Shown here: one piece after another, positions 5,204 to 11,753 of the stretch
How positions within the stretch are numbered: the first letter of the stretch is position 1
How the letters are laid out: each line of letters opens with the position of its first letter
Source of the DNA: JAZDGX01 sp043806645
Lineage (GTDB): Bacteria; Eisenbacteria; RBG-16-71-46; CAIMUX01; WJJG01
NCBI GenBank assembly: GCA_043806645.1
Contig: JAZDGX010000117.1
Coordinates: 1 to 11,753, forward strand
Direction: 5' to 3'
DNA length: 11,753 nt
Translations under genes and position numbers: made by a program
The notes under the pieces: generated by a model
What the model saw: the letters and a program-made list of their open reading frames with translations, nothing else
Told to the model about the DNA's origin: nothing
The model's database searches: none

Positions 5204-6066
5204 CGTGCCTCCCCCTTTCCGGCCGCGCCACGCGAGGCGAAAAACTCCCCGAGTCCCTCCCGCCACGAGGGCAGGACCCGCCCGAAGGTGAGCTCAAAGG
5301 CGCGGGTGTCGAGCACGCTTTGCGCGGGCCGCCGCGCCGGCCGGCCGAGGCGCCCGCTCGGGATGGGCCGCACCAGGCTCGGGTCCAGGCCGGCCTCGCT
5401 CAGGATCGCCCGGGCGAAGTCGCACCAGCTCGTCGCCCCGGCCGAGGCCACGTGGTAGGTCCCGAAACAGGTCGATTCGAGCAGCATGCCGACCGCTTCG
5501 GCCAGATGAGGCGCATAGGTGGGCCGGCAGATTTGATCGTCGACGACCTCGATTGCGCGGCCCTCGCCGGCCGCACGGAGGATCGCCTCCGGGAAGTTGC
5601 ACCCGCCGCACGCGAAAAGCCCGGAGGTGCGCACGATGAAATGGTCGCCCGCCAGCTCCCGCACGGCCCGCTCCCCATGGACCTTCGACCAGCCGTACAC
5701 ATTGAGGGGATGGGGATCGTCGTATTCGAGATAGGGTCGCGCTTGGGCCCCATCGAAAACATAGTCGCTCGAAAGAAACACCAGACGCGCGCCGCTCTCC
5801 CGCGCCGCCAGGGCTGCATAGCGGGTCCCCAGCGAGTTGATCTCGAAGGCGATCTCGCCCTGGCCTTCGCACCCGTCGACGTCGGTCCGCGCGGCGAGGT
5901 GCACGATCGCCTCGGGCCTTTGCTCGCGCACCCAGGCGCGCAGGGCGGCCAGGTCTCTCACGTCCAGCTCGTCCCGGTCCGTCCAGGAGACCGCATGACG
6001 CGGCTCGAGGACGCTCCGCAGCGCCTGCCCCAATTGACCCGCCGCTCCGGTGACCAGGATCTTCAT
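5200..6066 (-). CDS. rfbD: RmlD-type dTDP-4-dehydrorhamnose reductase / sugar-nucleotide SDR
   Basis: This 288-residue extended short-chain dehydrogenase belongs to the RmlD substrate-binding family, which reduces dTDP-4-keto-L-rhamnose to dTDP-L-rhamnose with NAD(P)H. The nucleotide-binding glycine motif is GAAGQLG (7-13). LSSDYVFDG (98-106) carries the active-site Ser/Asp region, and YGWSK (124-128) supplies the catalytic Tyr and Lys. The ATG at 6064-6066 has a GGTGGTG element upstream; an in-frame ATG at 6087 lacks one. It starts 27 bp after alaS and overlaps the prenyltransferase by 4 bp. rmlA, rmlB and rmlC are absent from the window, so the true substrate could be rhamnose or another deoxy-sugar, or the protein could be a related SDR. 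Family assignment is strong; the substrate is moderately supported. Confidence 0.85.
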   Translation of the reverse strand: MKILVTGAAGQLGQALRSVLEPRHAVSWTDRDELDVRDLAALRAWVREQRPEAIVHLAARTDVDGCEGQGEIAFEINSLGTRYAALAARESGARLVFLSSDYVFDGAQARPYLEYDDPHPLNVYGWSKVHGERAVRELAGDHFIVRTSGLFACGGCNFPEAILRAAGEGRAIEVVDDQICRPTYAPHLAEAVGMLLESTCFGTYHVASAGATSWCDFARAILSEAGLDPSLVRPIPSGRLGRPARRPAQSVLDTRAFELTFGRVLPSWREGLGEFFASRGAAGKGEAR

Positions 6067-6093
6067 CGCATCACCACCCGCCGCCATACCGCG

Positions 6094-8724
6094 TCATGGC
6101 GTTGTCAGCCGCGCCCTGAACATCTCGCGCGCCGCTTCGAGCGCGGCGGGAATGCGCGCTTCGTCGCGCGCCCCCCCGAGCGCCATGTGCGGCTTGCCCC
6201 CCCCGCTGCCGCCCGCCAGGGCCGAGATCTCGCGGATGACCTCGTCGGCGCGCAGCCGCCCGCGATCGACCAGATCCTCGCTCGCGATTGCGAGCAGCAT
6301 CGCCTTGCCGTCGATGCGCGCCAGCAGCAGGGCCGCGCCGCTCCCGAGGCCCCGGCGCATGCGATCCCCCAGCTCCCGCAGCGCGCCCACCGAATCGGCG
6401 GACACCTCCCCGACCACGAAGCGCGCATCGCCGGCGGGCTCGGCCTCCCGGATCAGCCGCTCCAGATCGACCCCGCCCTCACCCCGCCTCGCCTTGGCCA
6501 GGTCCTTCTTGAGCTGCCCGACTTCCGCCAACAGGCCCTCGACCTTCGCCGGCAATTCGTCGAGCCCGGTTCCCAGCAGGCGCCGCAGGTGCGCGATGCC
6601 CGCCCTTAGCCGTTGCGCCTGCTCGATCGCCGCCAAGCCGCACGCCGCCTCGATCCTGCGCGTGCCCGACGCGACCGCGGTCTCTTCGAGGATGAGAAAA
6701 GCTCCGATCTGCCCGGTGCGGCGGACGTGCATCCCTCCGCACAGCTCCTCGGAGACCCCGGGCACCCGCACGCGCCGCACGCGCGCAGCCTCGTACTTCT
6801 CTCCGAAGAGGGCCATGACGCCCTCGCGCACCGCTTCCTCATAGGTCGAATAGCGGATCAGGACCTCATGGTCGCGCACGATCTCCTGATTGACGAGTTC
6901 CTCGACCTGCGCCCGCTCCTGCGCGTTCAGCGCGGAGAAATGGGTGAAGTCGAAGCGCAGGCGTTCCGCCGCCACCAGCGACCCCGCCTGGGTCACGTGC
7001 GTGCCGAGCGTCTTGCGCAACGCCGCCTGCAACAGGTGTGTCGCGGTGTGATGCCGGCGGATGCTCTCGCGGCGGGCGGCGTCGATGGCCGCCTCCCAAA
7101 CCGTCTCGGGATCGGCCAGGCGCTCGCGGGCGCCGGCGGGAAGGTCGACCAGGTGGCGCAGCTCGCGGCCTTCGTGGAGCGTGTCGCGCACGGCGAGCGA
7201 CAGGGTGTCGTCGGCCAGAACTCCCGTGTCGCCGATCTGCCCGCCCGCCGCCCCGTAGAAGGGCGTCCGATCGAGCACGACCAGGGCGCGGGCGGGCTCA
7301 CCCGCCAGCAGCGCATAGCGCATGACGTGCGCCGCGGCGCGCTCCGTCTCATCTCCGACGAAATCGGAATCGGGCCCCGGACGGACCTCATGCCAGCCGA
7401 GGGCGTCGTCAACGGCGGAGAAGCTCGACGCCGAACGCGAGCGCTCCTTCTGCCGCTCCAGACAGCACTCGAAGCCCTCCCGATCCACGGCCAGCCCCCG
7501 GCCCCCCGCCATCTCCACGATCAGCTCGAACGGCAGGCCGTAGGTGTCATAGAGCAAGAAGGCCTCCTCGCCGGAGACCGTCCCCTTGCCCGTGCGGGCG
7601 GCGCCTTTCAGAAGCTCCCCCAGCTTGGTCAGCGCGGCTTCGAGGGTGTCTCCGAAGCGCTGCTCTTCGTTGCGCAACGTGAGGACGGCGCGTGCGCGCC
7701 CTTCCCCAACCTCCGGATAGGTCTCCCCCATGATGGAAACGACCGCATCGACCAACCGGAAGAGGAACGGCTCGCGCAACCCCAGATTGTAGCCCTGAAC
7801 GGCGGCGCGGCGGATGAGCCGGCGGATCACGTAGGCGCGGCCCTCGTTTCCGGGCACGACACCCTCGCTCAAGGCGAAGACGAGCGCACGGATGTGGTCG
7901 GCGATGATGTGCAGCGCGATCTCGTTGCCGGCGTAGGGACGACCGCTCAGGCGGGCCGCCTCGTCGATGATCGGGCGGAACAGATCGGTCTGGAAGATCG
8001 AGGTCTTGCCCTGCACGACCATCGTGAGCCGCTCGAGGCCGATACCCGTGTCGATGCCGCGGTTCTTGAGCGGCAGGTCGCGGCCGTCGGCCTGGCGATC
8101 GAACTGGGGAAAGACGAAATTGCCGACCTCGATGAAACGATCCGTCTCGTCGCCCGCCCGCGCGCCGGGGTGCTCCGGATCCATCTGCGGCCCGAGGTCG
8201 AAGTAGAGCTCCGAGCAAGGCCCGCAGGCCCCCGTGCCGCCCGCCGGCCCCCAGAAGTTGTCCTTCGCGCCGAGGCGGACGATGCGCTCCTCGGGCAGGC
8301 CCACTTCGCGACGCCAGATCCCATGGGCCTCATCGTCGTCGACATAGACCGACGCGGTCAGGCGCTCGGGATCGATCCCGAAGATCCGCGTGAAGAGCTC
8401 CCAGTTCCAGACGATGGCCTCTTTCTTGAAGTAGTCGCCGAAGGAGAAGTGGCCGAGCATCTCGAAGAAGGTATTGTGCCGCGGCGTGCGCCCCACGTCT
8501 TCGATGTCGGTGACGCGCAGACACTTCTGGATGCTGACCGCCCGCCGGTAGGGAAGCGCCACGGCCCCGGAGTAGTATTTCTTGAATTGCACCATGCCCG
8601 CGGAGGTGAAGAGCAGCGTCGGATCGTCGAGCGGCACGAGCGGCGCGCTTTGGACGAAGGAGTGATCCTTGGCCCCGTAGAACTCCAGGAACGCCCTGCG
8701 AACCTCTTGTGCCGTCATCGCCAT
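6094..8724 (-). CDS. alaS: Alanyl-tRNA synthetase
   Basis: AlaRS charges tRNA-Ala and edits Ser/Gly errors. The roughly 876-residue protein has all parts. Class II catalytic motifs come first (PLVPLDDPTLLFTSAGMVQF; RHNTFFEMLGHFSFGDYFK). The tRNA-recognition region (GRAYVIRRLIRRA) follows, then the editing domain with zinc ligands HTATH and CGGMH, and a Gly-rich C-Ala domain (GGSGGGKPHMALGG). Two editing-domain motifs differ from usual: CGGMH for CGGTH, and FYGAAGGQ where FYAESGGQ is typical. Three starts are possible: TTG 8733 (overlapping the recX stop as TTGA), ATG 8724 and ATG 8718. I chose 8724 because a GGGGG element lies ten bases upstream; family alignment equally allows 8718. It sits directly after recX, a widespread order. 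Confidence 0.95.
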   Translation of the reverse strand: MAMTAQEVRRAFLEFYGAKDHSFVQSAPLVPLDDPTLLFTSAGMVQFKKYYSGAVALPYRRAVSIQKCLRVTDIEDVGRTPRHNTFFEMLGHFSFGDYFKKEAIVWNWELFTRIFGIDPERLTASVYVDDDEAHGIWRREVGLPEERIVRLGAKDNFWGPAGGTGACGPCSELYFDLGPQMDPEHPGARAGDETDRFIEVGNFVFPQFDRQADGRDLPLKNRGIDTGIGLERLTMVVQGKTSIFQTDLFRPIIDEAARLSGRPYAGNEIALHIIADHIRALVFALSEGVVPGNEGRAYVIRRLIRRAAVQGYNLGLREPFLFRLVDAVVSIMGETYPEVGEGRARAVLTLRNEEQRFGDTLEAALTKLGELLKGAARTGKGTVSGEEAFLLYDTYGLPFELIVEMAGGRGLAVDREGFECCLERQKERSRSASSFSAVDDALGWHEVRPGPDSDFVGDETERAAAHVMRYALLAGEPARALVVLDRTPFYGAAGGQIGDTGVLADDTLSLAVRDTLHEGRELRHLVDLPAGARERLADPETVWEAAIDAARRESIRRHHTATHLLQAALRKTLGTHVTQAGSLVAAERLRFDFTHFSALNAQERAQVEELVNQEIVRDHEVLIRYSTYEEAVREGVMALFGEKYEAARVRRVRVPGVSEELCGGMHVRRTGQIGAFLILEETAVASGTRRIEAACGLAAIEQAQRLRAGIAHLRRLLGTGLDELPAKVEGLLAEVGQLKKDLAKARRGEGGVDLERLIREAEPAGDARFVVGEVSADSVGALRELGDRMRRGLGSGAALLLARIDGKAMLLAIASEDLVDRGRLRADEVIREISALAGGSGGGKPHMALGGARDEARIPAALEAAREMFRARLTTP

Positions 8725-8729
8725 GGTGC

Positions 8730-9269
8730 TCAATCCCCCGCCCCTTCGGCGCGCTTTTCACCGGCCGTCCGCTGCGCGATCGCGGCCCGGATCGTTCCCG
8801 GGCCGAATCCCCGCGCGCGCAGGAAACGGGCCGCCCGCTCGGCGCGCCGCGGCGCGGGCCAGCGCGACCAGCGCCGCGCCAGCGCCTCGCGCGCGAGTTC
8901 GCCATCTTCCCAGGGTGGATCGCTGCATGCGAGGGCCTCCTCGATCAAGGCCGTCTCGACGCCCTTCGCCCGCAGCTGCCGAATCGCCAGCGCGCGGCTC
9001 AGCGGATGCAACCGCCGCCGGTCCCGCAGGTACATCTCGGCGAAACGCCGGTCGTCGATGAAACCGGATTCCGCCAAGGCTTGCATGGCCTGGGTGATTT
9101 CACCCGGGGAGTGCCCCCGCCGCTCCAGGTACTCGGCCACTTCGCGGCGGCTCCGCTCCCGTACGCGCAGGTAGCGGATCGCATCCCGCTGCAGGCGGGC
9201 GGCGGACGATTCCCCCGCCCGCCCTGCACCATCCCGCGTCCGCGCCGCCTCCCCGCCCGGCGCGCTCAA
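8730..9269 (-). CDS. recX: RecX family regulator of RecA
   Basis: RecX caps or destabilises RecA filaments and damps RecA activity. This 179-residue basic protein carries the repeat-type three-helix motifs of the family: RYLRVRERSRREVAEYL (32-48), ESGFIDDRRFAE (67-78) and RARGFGPGTIRAAI (151-164). Residues 1-25 are poorly conserved. The start is TTG at 9267-9269, overlapping the recA stop as TTGA, with GGGAG eight bases upstream inside the recA end. No ATG fits before the conserved region. The overlap suggests translation coupled to RecA, so the inhibitor is made in proportion to its target. Assignment rests on motifs plus the recA-recX-alaS context. Confidence 0.9.
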   Translation of the reverse strand: MSAPGGEAARTRDGAGRAGESSAARLQRDAIRYLRVRERSRREVAEYLERRGHSPGEITQAMQALAESGFIDDRRFAEMYLRDRRRLHPLSRALAIRQLRAKGVETALIEEALACSDPPWEDGELAREALARRWSRWPAPRRAERAARFLRARGFGPGTIRAAIAQRTAGEKRAEGAGD

Positions 9270-10420
9270 CGGCGATTCTCCCGGCCCCGCTCGCGGCGGC
9301 GCGCGCTACGGCCCGCCGGCTCTTCTGCGACCCCGGTCGCCGCCGCCAGCGCTTCCTCCTCGGACCGGCCGTTGCCACCCCCCTCGTCGGCCGCGGCGGC
9401 CCGCACCGCCGTCCCCGGCACGAGGCCGAGCTTCTCACGCAGCTCCGTCTCCAAGCGGTCGGCCAGATCCGCGTTTTCACGCAAGGTGCGGCGCGTATTC
9501 TCGCGCCCCTGGCCCAGGCGCTCCTCGCGATAGGAGATCCAGGTGCCCGCGCGCGTGACGATCTCGTGATCGATCCCGAGATCGATCAACTCGCCGGTGC
9601 GCGACATGCCCTCATCGAACATGATGTCGAATTCGGCCGAACGGAAGGGCGGTGCCACCTTGTTCTTCACCACCCGCACGCGCGTGCGGTTGCCCACGAC
9701 CTCCTCGCGCTCCTTGATCGAGGCGACCTTGCGGATGTCGAGGCGCAGCGAGGCGTAGAACTTCAGCGCATTGCCCCCCGACGTCGTTTCCGGATTGCCG
9801 AACATGACCCCGATGCGCATGCGGATCTGGTTGATGAAAATCACCGTGCAGCGGGACTTGCTGATCGAACCGGTCAGCTTGCGCAGCGCCTGGGACATCA
9901 GCCGCGCCTGCAGACCCACGTGGGCATCCCCCATCTCGCCCTCGATCTCCGCCCGCGGCACCAGCGCCGCAACCGAGTCGATGACGATCAGGTCGACCGC
10001 GCCGCTGCGCACCAGTTGATCGGCGATCTCGAGCGCTTCCTCGCCCGTGTCGGGCTGGGAGACGTGCAGGTTCTCGATATCGACTCCGATCAGTTTGGCG
10101 TACGAGGGCTGGAGCGCGTGCTCGGCGTCGATGAAGACCGCCGTCCCGCCGCACTTCTGCGCCTGCGCGATGACGCTCAAGGCGAGGGTCGTCTTGCCGG
10201 AGGACTCCGGACCGAAGACCTCGATCACCCGGCCGCGCGGAATCCCTCCGACCCCGAGCGCGATGTCGAGCCCCAGCGATCCCGTCGGGATCGCATCGCG
10301 CTGCACCGTGGCGCTGCCCTCTCCCAGGCGCACGATCGCGCCCTTGCCGAATTGCTTCTCGATCTGGGCGATCGCGAGATCCAACGCCCGCGTCCGCTCC
10401 TTGGCCACTTCACCCGTCAT
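9266..10420 (-). CDS. recA: Recombinase RecA, with extended basic C-terminus
   Basis: RecA forms ATP-dependent filaments on single-stranded DNA for strand exchange and SOS co-protease activity. The 384-residue protein has Walker A GPESSGKT (70-77), the catalytic Glu in DAEHAL (98-103), SQPDTGEEALEI (121-132), Walker B LIVIDSVAAL (144-153), and FINQIRMRIGVMFGNPETTS around loop L2 (195-214). The usual HALDP reads HALQP. It is about 30 residues longer than typical. After residue 340 the tail is first acidic (DEGGG, SEEEA, AEEPAG) and then ends in an Arg-rich RSARRRERGRENRR. The ATG at 10418-10420 has a strong GGAAGGAG ribosome site. It begins 33 bp after thpR; a promoter-like sequence lies inside thpR about 120 bp upstream. 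Confidence 0.97.
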   Translation of the reverse strand: MTGEVAKERTRALDLAIAQIEKQFGKGAIVRLGEGSATVQRDAIPTGSLGLDIALGVGGIPRGRVIEVFGPESSGKTTLALSVIAQAQKCGGTAVFIDAEHALQPSYAKLIGVDIENLHVSQPDTGEEALEIADQLVRSGAVDLIVIDSVAALVPRAEIEGEMGDAHVGLQARLMSQALRKLTGSISKSRCTVIFINQIRMRIGVMFGNPETTSGGNALKFYASLRLDIRKVASIKEREEVVGNRTRVRVVKNKVAPPFRSAEFDIMFDEGMSRTGELIDLGIDHEIVTRAGTWISYREERLGQGRENTRRTLRENADLADRLETELREKLGLVPGTAVRAAAADEGGGNGRSEEEALAAATGVAEEPAGRSARRRERGRENRR

Positions 10421-10453
10421 CGTTTCTCCTTCCCGGCGGTGGAAACGCCATGT

Positions 10454-11026
10454 CTAGCTGCTGTGCGCCGCGGCCGTCTCGAGCGGGGCATAGACCGGCC
10501 CGCTGGGCGTCAGTGTGCTCTTGATCAGGGCCATCCGCATGATGCTAAAAGTCGATCCCGGCAATGTCAAACGCTCGCTGTCCGACGGCCACACCACCCG
10601 GGCGTCCCGGCGCACGCGACCGAGCGTCACATGCGCAGCGAAGGGCTTGTCGCCGCTGCCGAAGCCCGCCTGCACCAGGCCCCGCTCGACCTCCGCGGCC
10701 AGTGCGCGCAACTCCCCCCGCTCATCGGCGATCCCGAGCCAGATGACCTGCGCCCGGCGCACCGACGGGAATGCGCCCAGTCCGCTCCAGCCTGTGGCGA
10801 TGGCCTCCCACCCTCCATCCGCGGCCCGCACGAAATCGCGCGCCCGCTGCAGCGCCTCCGGATCGAGTTCCCCGAAGAAGCGCAGCGTGAGATGGAGATT
10901 CTCCGCCGCGACCCACTTGACCTCGCGCTCCCCCAGCCGCTCCCGCATCCGCGTCACCACCTCCGCCGCCGACCGCACCGCATCGTCGGGCAGGTTCAGG
11001 GCGAGAAAGGCGCGCGTCCCGCTCAT
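10454..11026 (-). CDS. thpR: RNA 2',3'-cyclic phosphodiesterase (2'-5' RNA ligase family)
   Basis: ThpR (formerly LigT) belongs to the 2H phosphoesterases, which hydrolyse 2',3'-cyclic phosphate RNA ends and can join tRNA halves through a 2'-5' bond. The 190-residue protein has both catalytic HxT motifs, HLTL at 45-48 and HVTL at 132-135, and the typical start RAFLALNLPD. The ATG at 11024-11026 is chosen because AAGGAGGGAG lies immediately upstream; an in-frame ATG at 11041 would put the Shine-Dalgarno inside the coding sequence. It lies 72 bp after cinA and 33 bp before recA, an order I recall from delta-proteobacteria and Thermus. Near its 3' end the codons become AT-rich where a promoter-like sequence lies. 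Confidence 0.93.
   Translation of the reverse strand: MSGTRAFLALNLPDDAVRSAAEVVTRMRERLGEREVKWVAAENLHLTLRFFGELDPEALQRARDFVRAADGGWEAIATGWSGLGAFPSVRRAQVIWLGIADERGELRALAAEVERGLVQAGFGSGDKPFAAHVTLGRVRRDARVVWPSDSERLTLPGSTFSIMRMALIKSTLTPSGPVYAPLETAAAHSS
10542..10570 (-). promoter_or_regulatory. Candidate recA promoter embedded in thpR
   Basis: On the minus strand a perfect TTGACA (10570-10565) is followed by 17 bp and TAGCAT (10547-10542; four of six matches to TATAAT), all within thpR codons. Transcription would start near 10535, about 115 bases before recA. The local codons (TTG ACA TTG, ACT TTT AGC) are AT-rich for this genome, as expected if the DNA is selected for a second role. A GCAT-C-ATGC dyad overlaps the -10 end. 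No LexA-type box is visible. Confidence 0.45.
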
Positions 11027-11040
11027 AGCTCCCTCCTTCA

Positions 11041-11093
11041 TCGGCGGGCCGCGCCGCGCTTGCGGGAAGCCCCGGGCCGGAAACGCCCGCCGA
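11041..11093 (-). other. Inverted repeat in the cinA-thpR gap
   Basis: TCGGCGGGC at 11041-11049 is perfectly repeated in inverse at 11085-11093, with 35 bases between. The two arms fill most of the 72-bp gap, and the left arm abuts the thpR Shine-Dalgarno region. An RNA stem here could affect thpR translation or RNA decay. High G+C makes chance stems more likely, so support is weak. Confidence 0.3.
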
Positions 11094-11098
11094 CGGAC

Positions 11099-11753
11099 TC
11101 AGTCGTGGGCGTCCTCCGGCTCTCCGGACGGCACATGCGCCGCGAGGCGGTCGAGTCGCTGCAGCAGATAGAGCCACAGCACATTCAGGGCCAAGGTCAC
11201 CGATCGATCCTGGATCATCTCCCGGCTGCCCGCGAAGTGAAACCGATAGCTCATGGTCGAATGAGGCGTTGCCAGCCCGCAGAAAACGAGCCCGACCGGC
11301 TTGCGGTCGGTGCCCCCCGCGGGGCCGGCGATGCCCGTCGTCGAGATGGCGACGCCTGCGCCCAAGGCCTGGCGGGCTCCGACGGCCATGGCGCGGGCCG
11401 TGTGAGCGCTGACCGCGCCGTGGGCAACGAGTAGATCCGCGGGCACGTTCAGCAGCGTCTGCTTCGCCTCATTGCTGTAGGCCACGATATCTCCGAGAAA
11501 GACCGCCGAACTGCCCGGTACGCGCGTGAGCGCGGCGCCGATCCGGCCCCCCGTCAAGGACTCGGCTACCCCGAGGGTGAGGCCCCGCTCCCCCAAACGC
11601 TCCAGCACGACGGCCTCGAGCGGCCGCTCCCCCACGCCATAGAGCGCAGGCCCGAGGCGCGCGCGCAGCCGGTGTTCGGTCGTTTCGATCGCCTCCTCGC
11701 CGATGCCGGGCCCTGCGGCATGCAACCGCACATCGACCCGCCCGCCATGCGGC
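11099..11753 (-). CDS. cinA: CinA family protein, C-terminal part (5' end outside the window)
   Basis: The visible 218 codons cover the CinA C-terminal nicotinamide-nucleotide amidohydrolase domain (PncC), which converts NMN to nicotinic acid mononucleotide in pyridine-nucleotide salvage. Key motifs are AESLTGG near 11546-11566 (active-site Ser), AYSNEAK, HGAVS and TGIAGPAGG near 11312-11335. Upstream of the domain, LHAAGPGIGEEAIE matches the linker that follows the N-terminal MoCF/MoaB-like domain in full-length CinA. The reading frame stays open to the window edge, so this is very likely a full two-domain CinA truncated by the window and not a stand-alone PncC. It is the first visible gene of the cinA-thpR-recA-recX string. 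The frame ends with TGA at 11099-11101. Confidence 0.93.
   Translation of the reverse strand, partial: PHGGRVDVRLHAAGPGIGEEAIETTEHRLRARLGPALYGVGERPLEAVVLERLGERGLTLGVAESLTGGRIGAALTRVPGSSAVFLGDIVAYSNEAKQTLLNVPADLLVAHGAVSAHTARAMAVGARQALGAGVAISTTGIAGPAGGTDRKPVGLVFCGLATPHSTMSYRFHFAGSREMIQDRSVTLALNVLWLYLLQRLDRLAAHVPSGEPEDAHD

Noticed and set aside
11027..11041. Earlier ATG for thpR (five extra codons)
   Set aside because: Those codons are the Shine-Dalgarno sequence itself (AAGGAGGGAG), correctly spaced for the ATG at 11026.
191..11434. Very long open frames on the plus strand, including ones over 800 codons opposite prs/rplY (1170-3698) and opposite alaS (6613-9174)
   Set aside because: They lie antisense to confidently identified genes. 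Their translations are low-complexity (Arg, Pro, Ala, Gly, His rich) and match no family I know. High G+C at third codon positions removes stops from the opposite strand.
1..11753. CRISPR array, insertion sequence, prophage, toxin-antitoxin or other defence system
   Set aside because: No regularly spaced repeats, transposase or integrase motifs, terminal inverted repeats or defence-type domains were seen. All genes are recognisable housekeeping or envelope functions.

Overview
This window is a dense run of housekeeping genes, all on the minus strand, from a GC-rich bacterium. Hand counts of sampled lines are about 68-78% G+C in most genes. I found no transposase, integrase, phage gene, CRISPR array or toxin-antitoxin pair. 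The order cinA-thpR-recA-recX-alaS followed by ispE-spoVG-tRNAGln-prs-rplY-pth-rpsF, together with the presence of SpoVG, fits my memory of 'Deltaproteobacteria'-grade lineages (Myxococcota, Desulfobacterota, Binatota and relatives). That placement is inference and has not been tested by a search.

Layout, in the direction of transcription (right to left). Block A, 11753-3030: cinA (5' end outside the window), thpR, recA, recX, alaS, an RmlD-type sugar-nucleotide reductase, a UbiA-superfamily prenyltransferase of the decaprenyl-phosphate phosphoribosyltransferase type, ispE and spoVG. Gaps are mostly 5-72 bp. Stop/start overlaps of 4 bp join recA-recX and rmlD-prenyltransferase. An 8-bp-range overlap or a short gap joins recX-alaS, depending on the alaS start chosen. 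A sigma70-like promoter lies inside the 3' end of thpR and could serve recA. A terminator-like hairpin follows spoVG. Block B, 2837-293: a promoter, tRNA-Gln(UUG), prs, rplY and pth. Block C, from 197 leftward: a promoter, a leader hairpin and the first 32 codons of rpsF, which runs out of the window.

How the genes work together. thpR, recA and recX cover RNA-end chemistry and recombination, and cinA covers pyridine-nucleotide salvage. alaS, the tRNA, rplY, pth and rpsF serve translation. The most suggestive set is the middle. ispE feeds isoprenoid (hence polyprenyl-phosphate) synthesis and prs makes PRPP. The UbiA-like protein resembles enzymes that join those two products. The RmlD-like reductase, coupled to it by a GTGA overlap, acts on sugar nucleotides. 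This looks like a small cell-envelope sugar module placed among housekeeping genes.

Points that stand out: the embedded recA promoter without a visible SOS box, a basic C-terminal tail on RecA, variant editing-domain motifs in AlaRS, a perfectly alternating acidic/basic tail on L25, a local G+C drop over spoVG and the 3' part of ispE, and a G-quadruplex motif just upstream of the tRNA promoter. I did not find a convincing wholly new system.
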